Source of the DNA: Lingula anatina
Lineage: Eukaryota; Brachiopoda; Lingulata; Lingulida; Lingulidae
Length of the DNA: 64,000 nucleotides
NCBI RefSeq assembly: GCF_001039355.2
Contig: NW_019775818.1
Span: 1-64,000, forward strand
Direction of reading: 5' to 3'
Both the position numbers and the translations under genes were made by a program. Below are positions 11,857-23,772 of this stretch, piece after piece. The stretch's first letter is position 1; each line of letters begins with the position of its first letter. Under the pieces are notes generated by a model that was not told the DNA's origin, made no database searches, and saw nothing but the letters and a program-made list of their open reading frames with translations.

Positions 11857-14800
11857 CTGGAATAAAATTTTAATTTACTTCAATTAAAATAACTCCCTTA
11901 GCACATACCAGTAAACGTCAACATGTGTGAAATCATTGGAATCGTTTTTCGACACACGCAGTAAATTCTGCTGAATGTTTAATCATATTAACTTAGTGTA
12001 GATCTGAGGCTGGCTTCAGATTTGAATAAGTCGTAATTAAGCTTTTTTTAAAATACTAAAGTAACTATCAATATGGAAAAAATAAAAATAAAAAAAATGA
12101 TATTGGTTGAAGATAGAACCAGCTATTACAACGTTACACAAATGAGTGCGTCATTTAACGTGAACCATGCAGTCACACTTCGCTGGAAAACCCAGATTCG
12201 TATTTTTATACAACTTACCACAGTTGTCTCCGAAAAGTCCACCTTTACATGTGCAGTTATAACTCCCCACAGTGTTGATACACTGCATCCCAGCACTGGG
12301 ACATGCGTCAGGACGCTTGCACTCATCAATATCTAAACAAAACGTACAGTGGTAAAAGTAATAATACAATACATTAATATACAATGTATAAGCCTACTGG
12401 AGATTGTTCGATATCTAGAACCAAGGGCAATTTGCACGATGTGGGGTATCTTAGCCGGACGTGTGTCATATAAATGCATAACCCACCCCTTGCATGCTCT
12501 TTTCTTTATTTAGACAGTTACGGCTGATACATTCTACCTAACAAAAGTATGTTATTCTCACTTTCTAGTGTAAGAATGCTAAACCAGCTAATAGCTCTTT
12601 GTAAACCGCCATTGTTAATCGATTTCTGTTCCAAGTAATACGTAATGCCAACATATAAGTACCAAAGCAAGTGCCTCCTTGAAAACCTGTTAAGCATTCG
12701 CATCTGAAGGAGCCTTCCTTGTTTACGCAGCGAGCATTATCCGGACAGACGTCCTCAAGGCATTCATTGACATCTGGATCAAAATATGAAGCAATTTACG
12801 GTGTGGTCAGAATTAATAATGTAAATGTTTGAGAATGAATAAGTTGACACACATTTAACTGAAGCTCGAGATTATTGCATACGAAACAAAATTTAAAATA
12901 CTATACTTAATATGTTTAAAAATGCTCTTAATAACTATATACTAAAAACTACTGATGAAAGAAAACCACATCTTAATTAATAAACGGTCTTAGCGTCATT
13001 ATCTTTGCAAGGTATTTACCTGTGCATGTTCCATTCACGTTTGCTTCATAACCTGGCAGGCAATCGCAGACGAAGTCTGTACCGTTAAGTAAACATGGAT
13101 GTATTCCACAACTACAACCTTCATAAGCTACATAAAGTATGAACAGCCGTTTTCATTTAATTTTACTTGAGAGGTAATACCTCGAATTCTATCAATACCG
13201 TGCAATTAAAAGTAAAATAAAAATTAAACAAAAATATCATCTATAATTAATCGTTGCCTAGACCCTTGACAATGTCATTTACTTTCATGGCATAAAAATC
13301 GCATTATTCTAAAACACCATACCACAAAGTTTTAGGTAATCCACCGAAAAACGCGTAAAGAGTCAGTTGAAATGTAAATTAAATTTACATTAAATTTAAT
13401 TAAATGTAAACGAAATTAAATTTTGCCATATTAAAGTACGCACTTCTGCACTTGGACACATTATTTACTCCAATTCTATCCGTGGTAGTGTCATTGGGGC
13501 ACTGCTTGCATGTCAACTGACCAGCTTCGTCCTGATACTGACCAAATGGACAAGCTGCGCATTTCTCTTCATCGACGTCATGGTATGTTCCTTCCGGGCA
13601 GGTCACTGAAAATGAAGTAAATGGAAATGAAGTGGCACTTGAAAACAGCACTAAGGAAAATTAGCTTTAACAAAAAAGAAAAAATATATAAATACACGAA
13701 TTATTTAAATGTATGATGATTTGATAAACCTGTAAGTTGATCTTATAGCACTTTGGAAAAAAGCGCCGCCGAACTTTAATGAAACTGTACGAACTTAAAT
13801 GAAACTGTACATTTAAAGAGCAACACCACACATACGTACGGCAATTAAACATTTTCCTGATGGAGCCCGGGGAACACTCAAATGATGGCTGGGAAACCCT
13901 TATGTTATCACCCTTTACTGGGACGGTAACGCCATCTATTTGTAAGGATATGGTTTGGGACTCTATGGCCGATTTGATGGCTGCCGCCTGAGTTCTACCA
14001 AAAAATAAAACACAATTACGTATAAATACTGAACGCCTGCAGCTTCATTTTACATTTGTTAGGTCAACGCAGGTCAATGAAAATAGATCTCTTTCAGATT
14101 TTGTACTTTATCCCAGTTTTGCTTTGTACATAAAACATAGGGCAATTGATAGCATATGTATTTAAACCGGAAATACTCGATTTAAGCAATTGTCTTACCT
14201 CAGATGTTTCAGGTTTTTGGACAGAGCAAGAGTTGCTGACTGCTGCGTGATTAAGGATCCCCTAGGGACGGCCGCATAAAGGTTAATAATCATTCTGAAT
14301 AGCTTTGATTGGGATATTGCCCGTCGTAGATAGCTTCCGTGTACCCTTTTTACTTGTATATCTTTTATCTAAAAGTGGACACAGTCCTTATTCACTTTTA
14401 ACACAAGATAAATTATGATAATAGGTAAGATATCAAACCATTATTGTAACAACCAGAACACTGAGAAGAATTGAAATGCGCTGAAAATCAATTAACGGGT
14501 ATTATACTATCCTTTATGAACGCATTCTACTTTAACTACACTATTTATATTTTGATTGTGAATAAGCCCCACAGATTACCTCGCATGGATCGGTGCAGAC
14601 ATTCATCTTTTTCAATTCTCTTTTCATTTCCGATATGATTTCCTGCTTCAATTTTTCATCAGACTTTAATGACGCCATGGTGATCTTGGGTCCGATAATA
14701 CCCATCACAATATTTGCCAGTGTGTCCCCAGTAGCTGAAAAGGGTTACATGCGACATTGAATTATTTGACTTATTTTGACTTCATTTGTTTTTACTTTTC

Positions 14801-15569
14801 AACTAAGCAATTTGTCAAAGACACTACAGAGGGCTAAACTGTTTAAATAAAAGAAAATCGCAGTTACTTTCATTCAACAATATGTCCAAGCTGTAAAAAT
14901 GATTCTTCACTTAACGAGGTGCATCTCAGCATAACTGCAGTTCCACCCGAGGACAGGTATTTGTGCAGCAAAAATCAAACTTTGAAAAAAATACTCTATA
15001 GATCATTTTCATAGGCATCAAGGATGACCGTATTCTGACATTTACCTTCACAACGCCCTACGTCAGCTCTCATGTACTTTCCGCTTTTATCACTGACCTT
15101 CCACCCCCATCTAGTTGGAGCACCACATTCAAACACGGTGCGGTCTGACATGTAAGTGTATCCCTTATCACAGCGAATGTAACAAACTTTATCGAGTTCA
15201 CTTCCTGAGCAAGAGGCGAAACCATTCTCGGGAACTGGGACATCACTGATGTTACAGTGGCCATCAGCTGAAACCAATGGCATCCATAATTTGTAGCATA
15301 TCTTGGCTACTCAATTTGTCGAAAATTTTAATTTTCTCATATTGTAGGCTCTGGAAGTCCTATACTCGAAACTTGATACTAAGGTATGTGTGCTAACCAC
15401 ACCCTTATTATTATTATTAGTTACTGAAAATTGAAACATATAAAAACTGCAGTTTATTTTGAAGAACTTTATTGTTAATAAGTGTAATTTTTTTATATAT
15501 TTTAAAATGTAATTCTTTAGAAATTAAAAAAAAATGTTACCTAACACCAAAGTGTTATCTGCGTGGCCT

Positions 15570-15625
<56 letters not shown>

Positions 15626-18417
15626 CGAAGCGCAGGTATTTGGCTCAGCTTGCGGTCTGCATTATAGTATTAACATTGAAAGAAACATACATGTACGTTA
15701 ATTCAACAGGTGTGGAGAGCAGCTAACCTAATCTGGTTAAAAAAAATTTCTTATCTTACGTTCACATTTAGGCAGTGGTATGTACTTCCATTCGTAGTGT
15801 GACGAGCAGACGATAGGCGTGCTGTTTGAGGACTTGTATCCTCTGTCGCACAGATAGTTCACAAGATCACCATAGCACAAGGTGGCAGATGTATCGGGAT
15901 AGCCGTTAAGAATGAAACGTGCCTTTCCACAGCATTCTGGAAAAATTTTTAACATTTAGTACATCAATTCCGACGCACATTCTACTCTTTTCATTAAAAG
16001 ACTTAATATGTCTATCTGCGTAAATTAGTAATTCTTTGTCACTTGCGAGTTATGGAAATAGCGACCATAAACATGACATGAATACTATATATAAAAACAA
16101 CACATTGTTTCTATTCTTTTTAAGCCTGAATGTCTGTCTGTAAATGCCACCATAACATTTTCGAACATCTAGATAATTGGGTAATTATATTATTTTTGCT
16201 TTCACTTACTTTTGCACTGCGGCTCCTCGTCTGTTAAAGTACCATCTGCCTGACATGTTCTGATCAGACTTCCACTGACTAGTATGTGCTCAGGAATACA
16301 GTAATAACGCACGTATTCATTTTCATTTATTCTTGCAGCATGCAGATACCGAGCTCATGGCTCCGGGGACATTGTGTATCTGACAGGCTGTATAAGCAAA
16401 TTCAATATAGGTTAAGTAAAAACACGTTATATACACGTGCGTGATAAATCCAACACATCACCTTGCACTGAAGACAAATTCTCATATCTTAACGATCAAA
16501 ATCCTGCTAAAATGTTTTATAGGACAAACACATGTATATAAAACAACAGAACACTATCAAGGGGCACTGACAGTGCTCTTGAGGCAAACTAATTGGTAAC
16601 CTAAACGTTTTACTTTATTTTGACATAACTTATTCAAACCATTAGTAGCTATGCAAAAAGTCATATTAATGCAGCTACACGTAATATAAGTTCTATAACT
16701 ATAATACTATTTACAACCAAAAGGACATAAAATCAATAATATTTTATATGCCCGGGATATGTCTCGCAGTGGTGTGAAGTACGTCATTTTATTGCTTGAC
16801 GGGTTTAACCTTTGAAACACTTACTCTGAAAGTGATATGAAAAACGGCGTTAATCATTTGCACTTTTATAACAGTGTGATACCCTTTCTTGAAAAAATAA
16901 TTAATGTTAAAAGTAATTTTTCGGGTCAATATGACCCTAATAATGCAGGCAAGGTAACACATAAGTGCATGACCTACATTTACTTACTTGGACATTGACC
17001 GGGGAAGCAAACTTCTGTTTCACGTGCAGATCCAGGGCAGGGTTTACCGAGGCCTAAAGGTTTCGGTTTATCACACTCTCGAGTCCTGTACCTCAGCCCC
17101 TGTGTACCACATGTCTGCGAACACCTACTCCAGCTTCCCCAGTCTCCCCAGGCCCCGTTCACTGAAAGTTGTCATACAGTATAGATTATGTGCAGTGTGT
17201 TATCAAGAGATTAAACAGTTTCAGAGCAGCGGCAGTTAGGTTATCATTTATTATTTATTTAAGCAGGAGGCTCAACGATGAGGGAAAAGATGAATGTAAT
17301 TGAGGGAAAGTTTATCTATTTATTTATTCTGTTTGGTATGCAAGTTTGCAGAGCACAAAATGGCGAAATGGGTCTTTGTTGAGTCCTTTATAGAGCTCTC
17401 CATCAGATATTCTGTTAACATGTCAACCGATCATTCTGTTTGTCAAAACGCGGCAAAAATATAGTGTTGCCGTCTCGGCATAATAATTGAGGTAAGTCAC
17501 CATTTACAAGATGCCATATTTTAAAAGGCACAGTTTGAGAATAATCGGATGTAAAAAAGTGTGCGTATGTGTGTGTGTCTATGTGTGCTAGCGTGCGTGC
17601 GCCTGTGTGTGTGTGTGTACTATTACGCAAGTGGAAACAATAAACATGAATTAGGAAAAGTTCTCATTTGCCCGACCAAAACTTGAAACTATTATTTCTA
17701 TTGACCCTTTAAACCCTTTTGGTTGCTTAAGAGGGCATTCATTTAAAGGTGTCCCATGAATTCATCTTGGCGTGTGTATATGTATGTTATCGAGTTAAAC
17801 TGTTTTCTTACCTGTGTCCTGATGACATATATACCTATGTGTACCGTCACAACCAAAATCACGGAGACCAGATGGAAAGTCAAGAGCCACGCAGTATTCC
17901 CCACTGCTCGGATCTGGTTGATTGTTAGCCCACAACGTCTTATCAAATGTTAGGTTCTGCGAAAACCATATCCATTTATCGGTCAATCCTGGATCTCTGC
18001 CATCAACCCAAAATAGACTTGGTCCTAAAACAAACAAGAAAAATAAATAAATAAATAAAAATAAATAAATAATTTAAAACATTCCTATCAAGGGTGCTGG
18101 AAATTGTTTAAGACGTTTGTTTTATTCGTCTAATAAGACGTTTTAATATAGACGAGATACGTGCACATACCTATTTGTTTTCTAATAAATTCAAGAACAG
18201 TGTCTCTTTTCCATACTGTATTTAGAACTGCCAAGTGGGCATCCTCAGTGGTGCACCGATTCCTTGCTGCTTCCCAATCCAAATTGTCAGTAGAAAACCG
18301 TAAACATGTTGAAGCAACCTCTTGGTACGGGGTGTTACAATGCAATCCACCCAAACTCAAATGCAAGAAACATACAATTGCTAACAACAGCAATGCAGAT
18401 ATTTTTTCAATCGGCAT
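11227..18417 (-). CDS. Secreted mosaic C-type lectin with two lectin domains; one exon frameshifted
   Basis: Fifteen exons in transcription order: 18417-18171, 18024-17812, 17161-16988, 16387-16210, 15936-15760, 15267-15046, 14734-14580, 14368-14199, 13994-13840, 13605-13444, 13127-13020, 12773-12663, 12332-12219, 11856-11662 and 11438-11227 (stop TAA). Order: signal peptide (ALLLLAIVCFLHLSLGG), lectin domain, one TSP1, two sushi, sushi-like module, unnamed three-exon module, GCC2/GCC3-like module, three EGF, second lectin domain. All splice sites are GT-AG and phases agree. It is the convergent paralog of the plus-strand gene at 592-6173. Exon 16387-16210 is 178 bp, 4 bp longer than its 174-bp counterpart, which shifts the frame. 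Without that exon (a phase 1-1 cassette) or without the 4 bp, the whole reading frame is open; with the 4 bp removed it would be 862 codons. Confidence 0.85.
12219..13605 (-). other. GCC2/GCC3-type module and three EGF domains
   Basis: Exon 13605-13444 encodes [29 protein letters not shown]. Exons 13127-13020, 12773-12663 and 12332-12219 encode three EGFs; the second and third begin DVNEC and DIDEC and are of calcium-binding type. Lengths are 162, 108, 111 and 114 bp, against 162, 105, 111 and 114 in the convergent paralog. Confidence 0.9.
13840..14734 (-). other. Unnamed conserved three-exon module
   Basis: Exons 14734-14580, 14368-14199 and 13994-13840 repeat the phases 1-0-2-1 of the module at 3156-3954. 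They carry LKQEIISEMKRELKKMNVC, then a QQSA motif, and end with CSPGSIRKMFNC. The lengths are 155, 170 and 155 bp against 152, 170 and 155. Conservation of cysteines and of the PGSIR / AGSIRR motif supports a structured domain. Confidence 0.7.
15046..15936 (-). other. Second sushi and sushi-like module exons
   Basis: Exon 15936-15760 (177 bp) carries CCGKARFILNG, NYLC, IVC, PKC. Exon 15267-15046 (222 bp) carries DGHCN, ASCSGS, KVCYIRC, FECG, GRC. The intron between them contains an uninterrupted T run on the plus strand at 15572-15623, that is poly(A) in gene orientation. Confidence 0.85.
15572..15623. repeat. Homopolymer T run of about 52 bases
   Basis: An uninterrupted T run on the plus strand inside an intron of the minus-strand lectin gene. 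It reads as poly(A) in the gene's direction and might be the tail of a retroposed sequence, but I see no recognisable retroposon body next to it. Confidence 0.8.
16210..16387 (-). pseudogene. First sushi exon, broken by a 4-bp insertion
   Basis: Both splice sites are intact, and both halves translate as a sushi domain aligned to exon 1737-1910: CQIHNVPG at the start, then after a +1 shift INENEYVRYYC, RTCQADG and PQC. The exon is 178 bp against 174 in the paralog. The extra bases fall in a short repeat (CTGC-ATGC-TGCA), which suggests slippage. In the unshifted frame a TGA appears within about 20 codons of the exon start. Because the exon is phase 1-1, skipping it would keep the downstream frame. 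A sequencing or assembly error is the main alternative. Confidence 0.75.
16988..17161 (-). other. Thrombospondin type-1 domain exon
   Basis: Phase 1-1 exon of 174 bp with WGDWGSW, CSQTCG, YRTREC and a final GQCP. There is one TSP1 exon here against three in the convergent paralog. The intron between it and the frameshifted sushi exon is about 600 bp and shows no further TSP1 exon. Confidence 0.9.
17540..17620. repeat. (TG)n-rich microsatellite
   Basis: Alternating GT/TG and CG steps in the second intron of the minus-strand lectin gene, with a pure (TG)n run near 17605-17618. Confidence 0.7.
17812..18417 (-). other. Signal peptide and N-terminal C-type lectin domain
   Basis: The start codon at 18417-18415 opens a 22-23 residue hydrophobic signal peptide, followed by CNTPYQEVASTC, CTTEDAHLAVL and, in the second exon, LFWVDG, WANNQPD, YCVALD and YICH. 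QPD in the sugar-binding loop is the galactose-type calcium-site-2 motif of C-type lectins. WND is replaced by RDFGC, which keeps the Asp. This domain is therefore the more likely calcium-dependent sugar binder of the protein. Confidence 0.9.
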
Positions 18418-18497
18418 TGTAGATAGTGAACAATCCCTGGGGGTTATTATACGTATGTGATCCTTTCAATAATGGCACTATAGCACAGTTTCAGAGA

Positions 18498-18505
18498 TAT
18501 TTATA
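18498..18505 (-). promoter_or_regulatory. TATA box of the minus-strand lectin gene
   Basis: The minus strand reads GGTATAAATATC, a consensus TATA box, 81 bases upstream of the ATG at 18417-18415. Transcription would start near 18470, giving a short 5' UTR without an intron. A signal peptide follows directly, which supports this as the true gene start. Confidence 0.55.
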
Positions 18506-18879
18506 CCGGGGCCTATATCAAGCAGATGTATGTCACTACACCAGTTGGACATGGTGTCAGTTTGCGTAAACATTGGGTTATTGCACGTGCAAGAAATGAC
18601 ACGCGCGGGACCCATTTAATTCTAAAATGGGTCTTGCACGTGTAAATTTTTATCTCGTTCACACACTTTAAGGTGCAGTTGACCTGACTGTCCCTAGTCA
18701 GGTCATGATCGAGGTCTTGTGTGTATATATGTTATCATAAAGATTTCTTCTTTATTCTATGTACACAAAGTGTTGTTACCCCATAAAATGAATACTATGA
18801 TATTAATGCCCTGGGTTATCTCATTGATCAGGTCATCAGGTCACAGTTGCACATTTTTCTTAAAAACTGGTATATCTGA
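18506..18879. other. Upstream region of the minus-strand lectin gene
   Basis: Non-coding. It contains a short inverted repeat around 18580-18640 (TTGCACGTGCAAGAAATG and, further on, GGTCTTGCACGTG) with E-box-like CACGTG cores. No exon is visible. Confidence 0.35.
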
Positions 18880-19960
18880 AGACGCGTTTTAGGTGAAACC
18901 AAATGTTACACTTAGTTTGAAGTCTATATGCACCCTCTTCATTATCACATTATCAGGTTTATGTCCTTGACTTGTGAGCTCACACTAACATTATGGGGTA
19001 ATGGGGCCGTTTTATTTAGACCATGCACTGACCTGCTTTAGTAACACGGTTCTTTATCAGTTCACAATATTAGACCCCATTCCCGTAGATTTTAGATAGA
19101 TCTATCCCTGTGGGGAGTCTCACTAGATTACTGTCAGCTTAACCGGGTTAAGCGTCTGTCCGGCCTACTAAAAGCTGTACGTAAGGGGGAATTAACTATA
19201 GTGCGCGCTTGGCTGACTGCAATCTAGCGTGAGCCCCCAGGGAGTTAGGTCGATCTAAATCTAAATCTCTGGATCGATCTAAATCTCCGGGAATGCACCC
19301 TTAGTTGTCAGAAGCAATTTATATCACGTGCGATATACATGTGTGCGACACATGTACAAGCAGGTAACCATCATCATCATCATTATCATCAGCATTATAA
19401 TTATTATTATTATTATTGTTATTATTATTATTATTAATTAGTTAGTATTGGATTTCCAAAAGTTCGTGTACCAGTGTGGCTTCAAGTGCCAAATCTGTTA
19501 TCAAGGGCTTATAAATAATAAAAGAAACAACTTGGAAAATGTTACACGTGTCTGGCAGAAATGTGCAATAAGTGAAACATAACCTACAACTTTTTTACTC
19601 TACTTTCAGAGGATTAAATCAGATGTTCGTCTATTAATGAAGTATCAAACTTTTAAACATCCGGTGATGCAGTATTTTTACCTCAAAAGACTAAAATTTT
19701 TTATTTAGTGCCTACATACTTTTCAACGAGGCAAAGAGACACACGATCATGAAGCATGCAAGACCTTATTTATTATTTGAAAATCTACATTTTGTATCAA
19801 TACACATACTGCATAAAAAAAAATACTGTATGAATCATCACTTTCTTCCCCAAGAAGTATGAAATTGAAAAACAAATAAAACAAACCTTACAAATGTATT
19901 CACGTAAAATATGTGTGCTCGGACGTGTTTTGTGAAACGCCAAGGGTCAATTATTTCCAA
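18880..19960. repeat. Direct repeat, copy 2, interrupted by a MITE
   Basis: Same orientation and order as 9600-10550. Together the two copies bracket the whole minus-strand lectin gene. Copy 2 is longer because of the MITE at 19073-19300 and an ATT-rich microsatellite around 19370-19440. Confidence 0.7.
19073..19300. mobile_element. Harbinger-like MITE, copy 1
   Basis: Flanked by TTA at 19070-19072 and 19301-19303. Terminal inverted repeats are built around CCATTYCC and TAGATCGATCTA. The core contains GGGGAGTCTCACTAGATTACT and CAGGGAGTTAGGTCGATCTA. The related direct repeat at 9848-9850 has a single TTA and no insertion, which proves the ends. A 3-bp TTA duplication is typical of PIF/Harbinger elements. 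Confidence 0.8.
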
Positions 19961-20449
19961 CAATGTTGTTCGACAAGTGATGTGGGTAGATTCCTGACAA
20001 GCTAGTACAGGGGTGCTATCAATATAAATGGAACACCAAATTGTGAGTGTCATTTGGATCTGCATAATTGGATAATCATTTGCACGAATTATCTAAAACC
20101 AGTTCCAGTGTCATCACATTTTTAGATATGGAGACCAAGTGCTCTTTCTTAATCCTTTGTTTTTTTGTGTGCATCGAATTGTGATATTGACTCGTTTTTT
20201 TATTTAGTTTCAAACAAGCGTATGAAATCGAGATGCAGACTAGTGAAATATATCAAAAGAAACGCTTCCGATAAAGGTTTTCTGGCCTCAGGTTTAGTTC
20301 AACGGCTTTCACTGAGTACGCACACGTATATATGTATATATATGTATGTTCGAAGACTGTAATTTGTAGACACCGTTTGTTCTTACCTGTTCAAATAATC
20401 AATATAATATCATAATTATTCATCGGCATATTCCTTTACTCCACTCCAC

Positions 20450-20899
20450 GGCCTGCATGTCCTGCGACAAAACTGAACCAAATTGGAAAAGTTTTAACCG
20501 GTGCCTGGAATTTTATTCCAGATTAAACTCTAAAACCAATCCTAAGGAATGCCTTGCCGCTTGAAAGCTCTGGTAGCAGCAAGATGAGGTCCAGCGACCA
20601 CTGACGTGAGGGGCCTTTGTGGGACGTGTAACTCTTTTAAAGACGTTAATTCGGAAAATATGGAGATTCAAAATATCGCTTTCAATGGTTTTCGTATGTC
20701 TCAAATTAGGCAGTGCATTTTTGTTTGCTTCACTGGCATATTCAGTTAATGCACTGATGTCAAAATAACATCGAACGTATTATCAAAAGTTTTTAAAATA
20801 CGATTTTAATCCTTATTTTCATTTATAAGTCAGCAAAATAGAAAAAAAAATGATTAAATGTGATTTGGAGAAAATATTTCATATTAAGTGTCAAGTCTG
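20450..20899. mobile_element. Tc1/mariner element, 3' fragment
   Basis: Matches the 3' part of the element at 27588-29239 over its whole length (for example GGAATGCCTTGCCGCTTGAA and the terminal TTAAGTGTCAAGTCTG followed by TA). The 5' part is absent. Non-functional. Confidence 0.75.
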
Positions 20900-20901
20900 T
20901 A

Positions 20902-23692
20902 TTTTAATATGTGATACGTATGAAAAAGGAAAAATCTGAAATGAGCTGTAAAGAAAAACAGATCACATACTTCATTACAGGGGAGGATAAACCCTGTAGG
21001 TATGAGTAATAATAGTATTATTTTGTTCATAAGATACCATTACATCTGCACGCAGTGTAGCTGTGTAGATGTCAGCCTACGATTCATCGTATTTAGCGTC
21101 ATCAGAGCACGACATATGGAGATAAACACCATCATTCTGAATTTTATGTCTGTCAAGGACATAAATAGAAAGAGATACTATGAAACATACGAGTTTTTTC
21201 TCCTATTTTCGCCCTGAGTCTGAAGTATCGTTTGTAGTCTTTTCACCTGCATGTGTAACAAAACGTGGTATTAGTCAACCCGATTGCCATAGAACGGCGG
21301 GTGCCTAATTACTCTATACCAGCAATTTTTGTATTAATTTTTTAAATGAAAGGTGCGTATACGGCACTCTATTGAGCTGGTAGATGATGAATCCCCTTCA
21401 ATTTATCAAACGAAAACGTTGCTACAATTAAGACAGAGCCAACAAAGTCCCATGCGTGAAATAGTCCCATTGCTTTTCATAAAAAAATATATAGACCGTC
21501 CTTGAAAAAATACATTTTAAATGTATGAAAAAGATTAAAAGCATGTGACTTGAAGGAGATCCACGTGCCACATATATTTTTACCTTATCCATGATACTTA
21601 TGCATTTAAATTATAGATTAGGCCCTTTCGGGGCGACAAGCTGTATATGTATGTGTTATCCGCGTTCTTGGAGCAGCCGGGAAAGCTTACATGTATGACG
21701 TCACCAAACCCGCATGACGCAGAGAATGACGGGAGATTTCACCAAGGCCATATATTACACCCTTTATATTAGATATTTGAGATACCATCCTTCACAAAGC
21801 AGCGCGGCCCGTGTTAGGGAAGAACAAACAAGCAAAGGCGGTCTTCAAAGAAATTGAACATTTATCGGTGAGTAAATGACAGCCAGTGAAACGCTGCTTT
21901 TCTGCTTAATGATTCAGCCTTTTGATAATTATGTAAAACAATGGAGCCATGATCTCGCACATTTCAGAGAAATGGACAAATACCACTTTCATTACATTTG
22001 ATGAGAATGAAGTATAGATATGTTTATTCGATGTTGTCTTATGCTCAGAGTCAGAAAATCACTGTACGAAAAAGGCAGAAGATCGTTTTGAATTTTGCAA
22101 TGCACTTTGGACTTTATATTACAAAAAACACTTTTTCTCGCACAAAACTGAAGTTATTTTGATAGCTTGGATGCATAGTGTAATAAAATAATAGTGCAAT
22201 ATACAGGCTAGGGTGTTAAGTGGGCATATCATGGAAACGGTCATTTAGGAACTTGTGATAGGTATCATTGTCAATGTTCAAAGGCATGGCCATTCATTTG
22301 AAAATGTTTGGAAGTCATCATAGGTCAAGGCCATGTCTAAATGCCAAGATCAATATAGAAAAATGACCAAAAGAGCTTTAAATATAGCATCAACTTTCTA
22401 TTTTTTCAAAAATGAACTTTTTATTGTTTTAATGCCTTATTCATAATTGCACACAAGAGGCCACCTTTGTGAATGTTGAACTTAACTGACCAAACTTTGA
22501 AGGACAATATGTAGTCACATAAAAAATCCATTTCTCGAATTTTGAAGGTTCAGCACTCAATCTATATACAAGAGGTATGTCTTCATCAATCCCCGCCATT
22601 TAAAAATTATAAAATCAATCTATTAGTAGAAAAAAATCGTTTTAGTAAACCTCACCTCAATATGCAAAATTGAAGCAACAGATCTGGGCCACGTGGTGCT
22701 GTGACGACAATGAGGATAAAGGTATATGAGACTCAACTGAGCTGCATGGTGCATACAGACAGAATAGTTTAGGCAAGTTGTGTTGATCGGATTTGTGCAA
22801 TTTTCGTTATGCGTCAGTGTGTTGTCGTGGGATTCACCAAAATTGCAGCACTCCTTGACAACCTTTCTTTGTCTGTGACGATCTTCCATGACTTACTTAC
22901 TACCTTGCGATGATGCTCTTCGAAACTAACGCACAGGTAGATTTTTATCTGAGATAAATATCGCCCGCGAGAGTGCGTTCGATACGTGCAAGACAAAGGC
23001 TACAGGAGAATTGAATGCCATTTAACCCACAAATTAAGAGGTAAAAGAAGTTCCAGTTAGATGGATGATTACGATAGGACTTGTAAAGGTAAAAGGCATT
23101 GTTTACCTCAGTTTAATAAAAGTATGCAAGACGGGGTGTCAGCGGTTTAATAGAATAAATTAAATTTCACAAATAACATGGGCCTCATATGCAATAATCA
23201 ACAGTACCCTTAAGTCAAATGCAGTGTTTTATACAACTTGGGATAACCATAATTAAATGCTTGTTAAAGAATTGAATAGACGGGAAATGGTTTTACACAG
23301 CTTTACGAGGATTTAAACTTTTATCAGAAGCCAGAAATGTCATTTTACAGGTAGATAATGCAGCTCAGTTTTACAGCTCTCTTCTCCAGTGGCACGATTG
23401 TCGTCATCGGACCACGTGACCACGTAGCTCACTTACTCCCAAGCCGAGCAAATAGGACGTTTTTTAAAGCCAAAAATTTACAAAATTTACAAAATGTATT
23501 TGGATAAAGATATCGTTAGTTGGGCATGTTTTCTGTAGAATATGTTCCGTTCAGGCCATTCTGACGCAGTGACTATTGTCCTTTAAATTTGTTACCGGGA
23601 GACTTGAAAGATGAATGCAGCACCAATATCGGATCACTCCACTCTGGGACAGCAACAGAATTGGAAGCCATAATATCGTCTGTACCCTGTAG
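20902..23692. other. Intergenic region upstream of the DNase I gene
   Basis: No coding exon is recognised. A possible non-coding first exon ends at about 21869 (GAACATTTATCG followed by GTGAGT), which could splice to the DNase I gene, but nothing else supports it. The rest is AT-rich with scattered short ORFs that I do not believe. Confidence 0.3.
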
Positions 23693-23693
23693 G

Positions 23694-23700
23694 TATATAA
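23694..23700 (+). promoter_or_regulatory. Possible TATA box of the DNase I gene
   Basis: TATATAA lies 73-79 bases before the ATG at 23773 and could direct a short 5' UTR. AT-rich sequence makes such matches common, so this is weak. Confidence 0.3.
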
Positions 23701-23772
23701 CACCGTACTCTATTATCACTGCAGATATCACACCTAAGATCCTCGGCACCTGTTTCACGTGCCTGTCACACA

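Noticed and set aside
22803-22890. Plus-strand MRQCVVVG followed by other residues, resembling the start of a THAP domain
   Set aside because: The required C-x2-4-C spacing and later motifs are absent, and stops follow.
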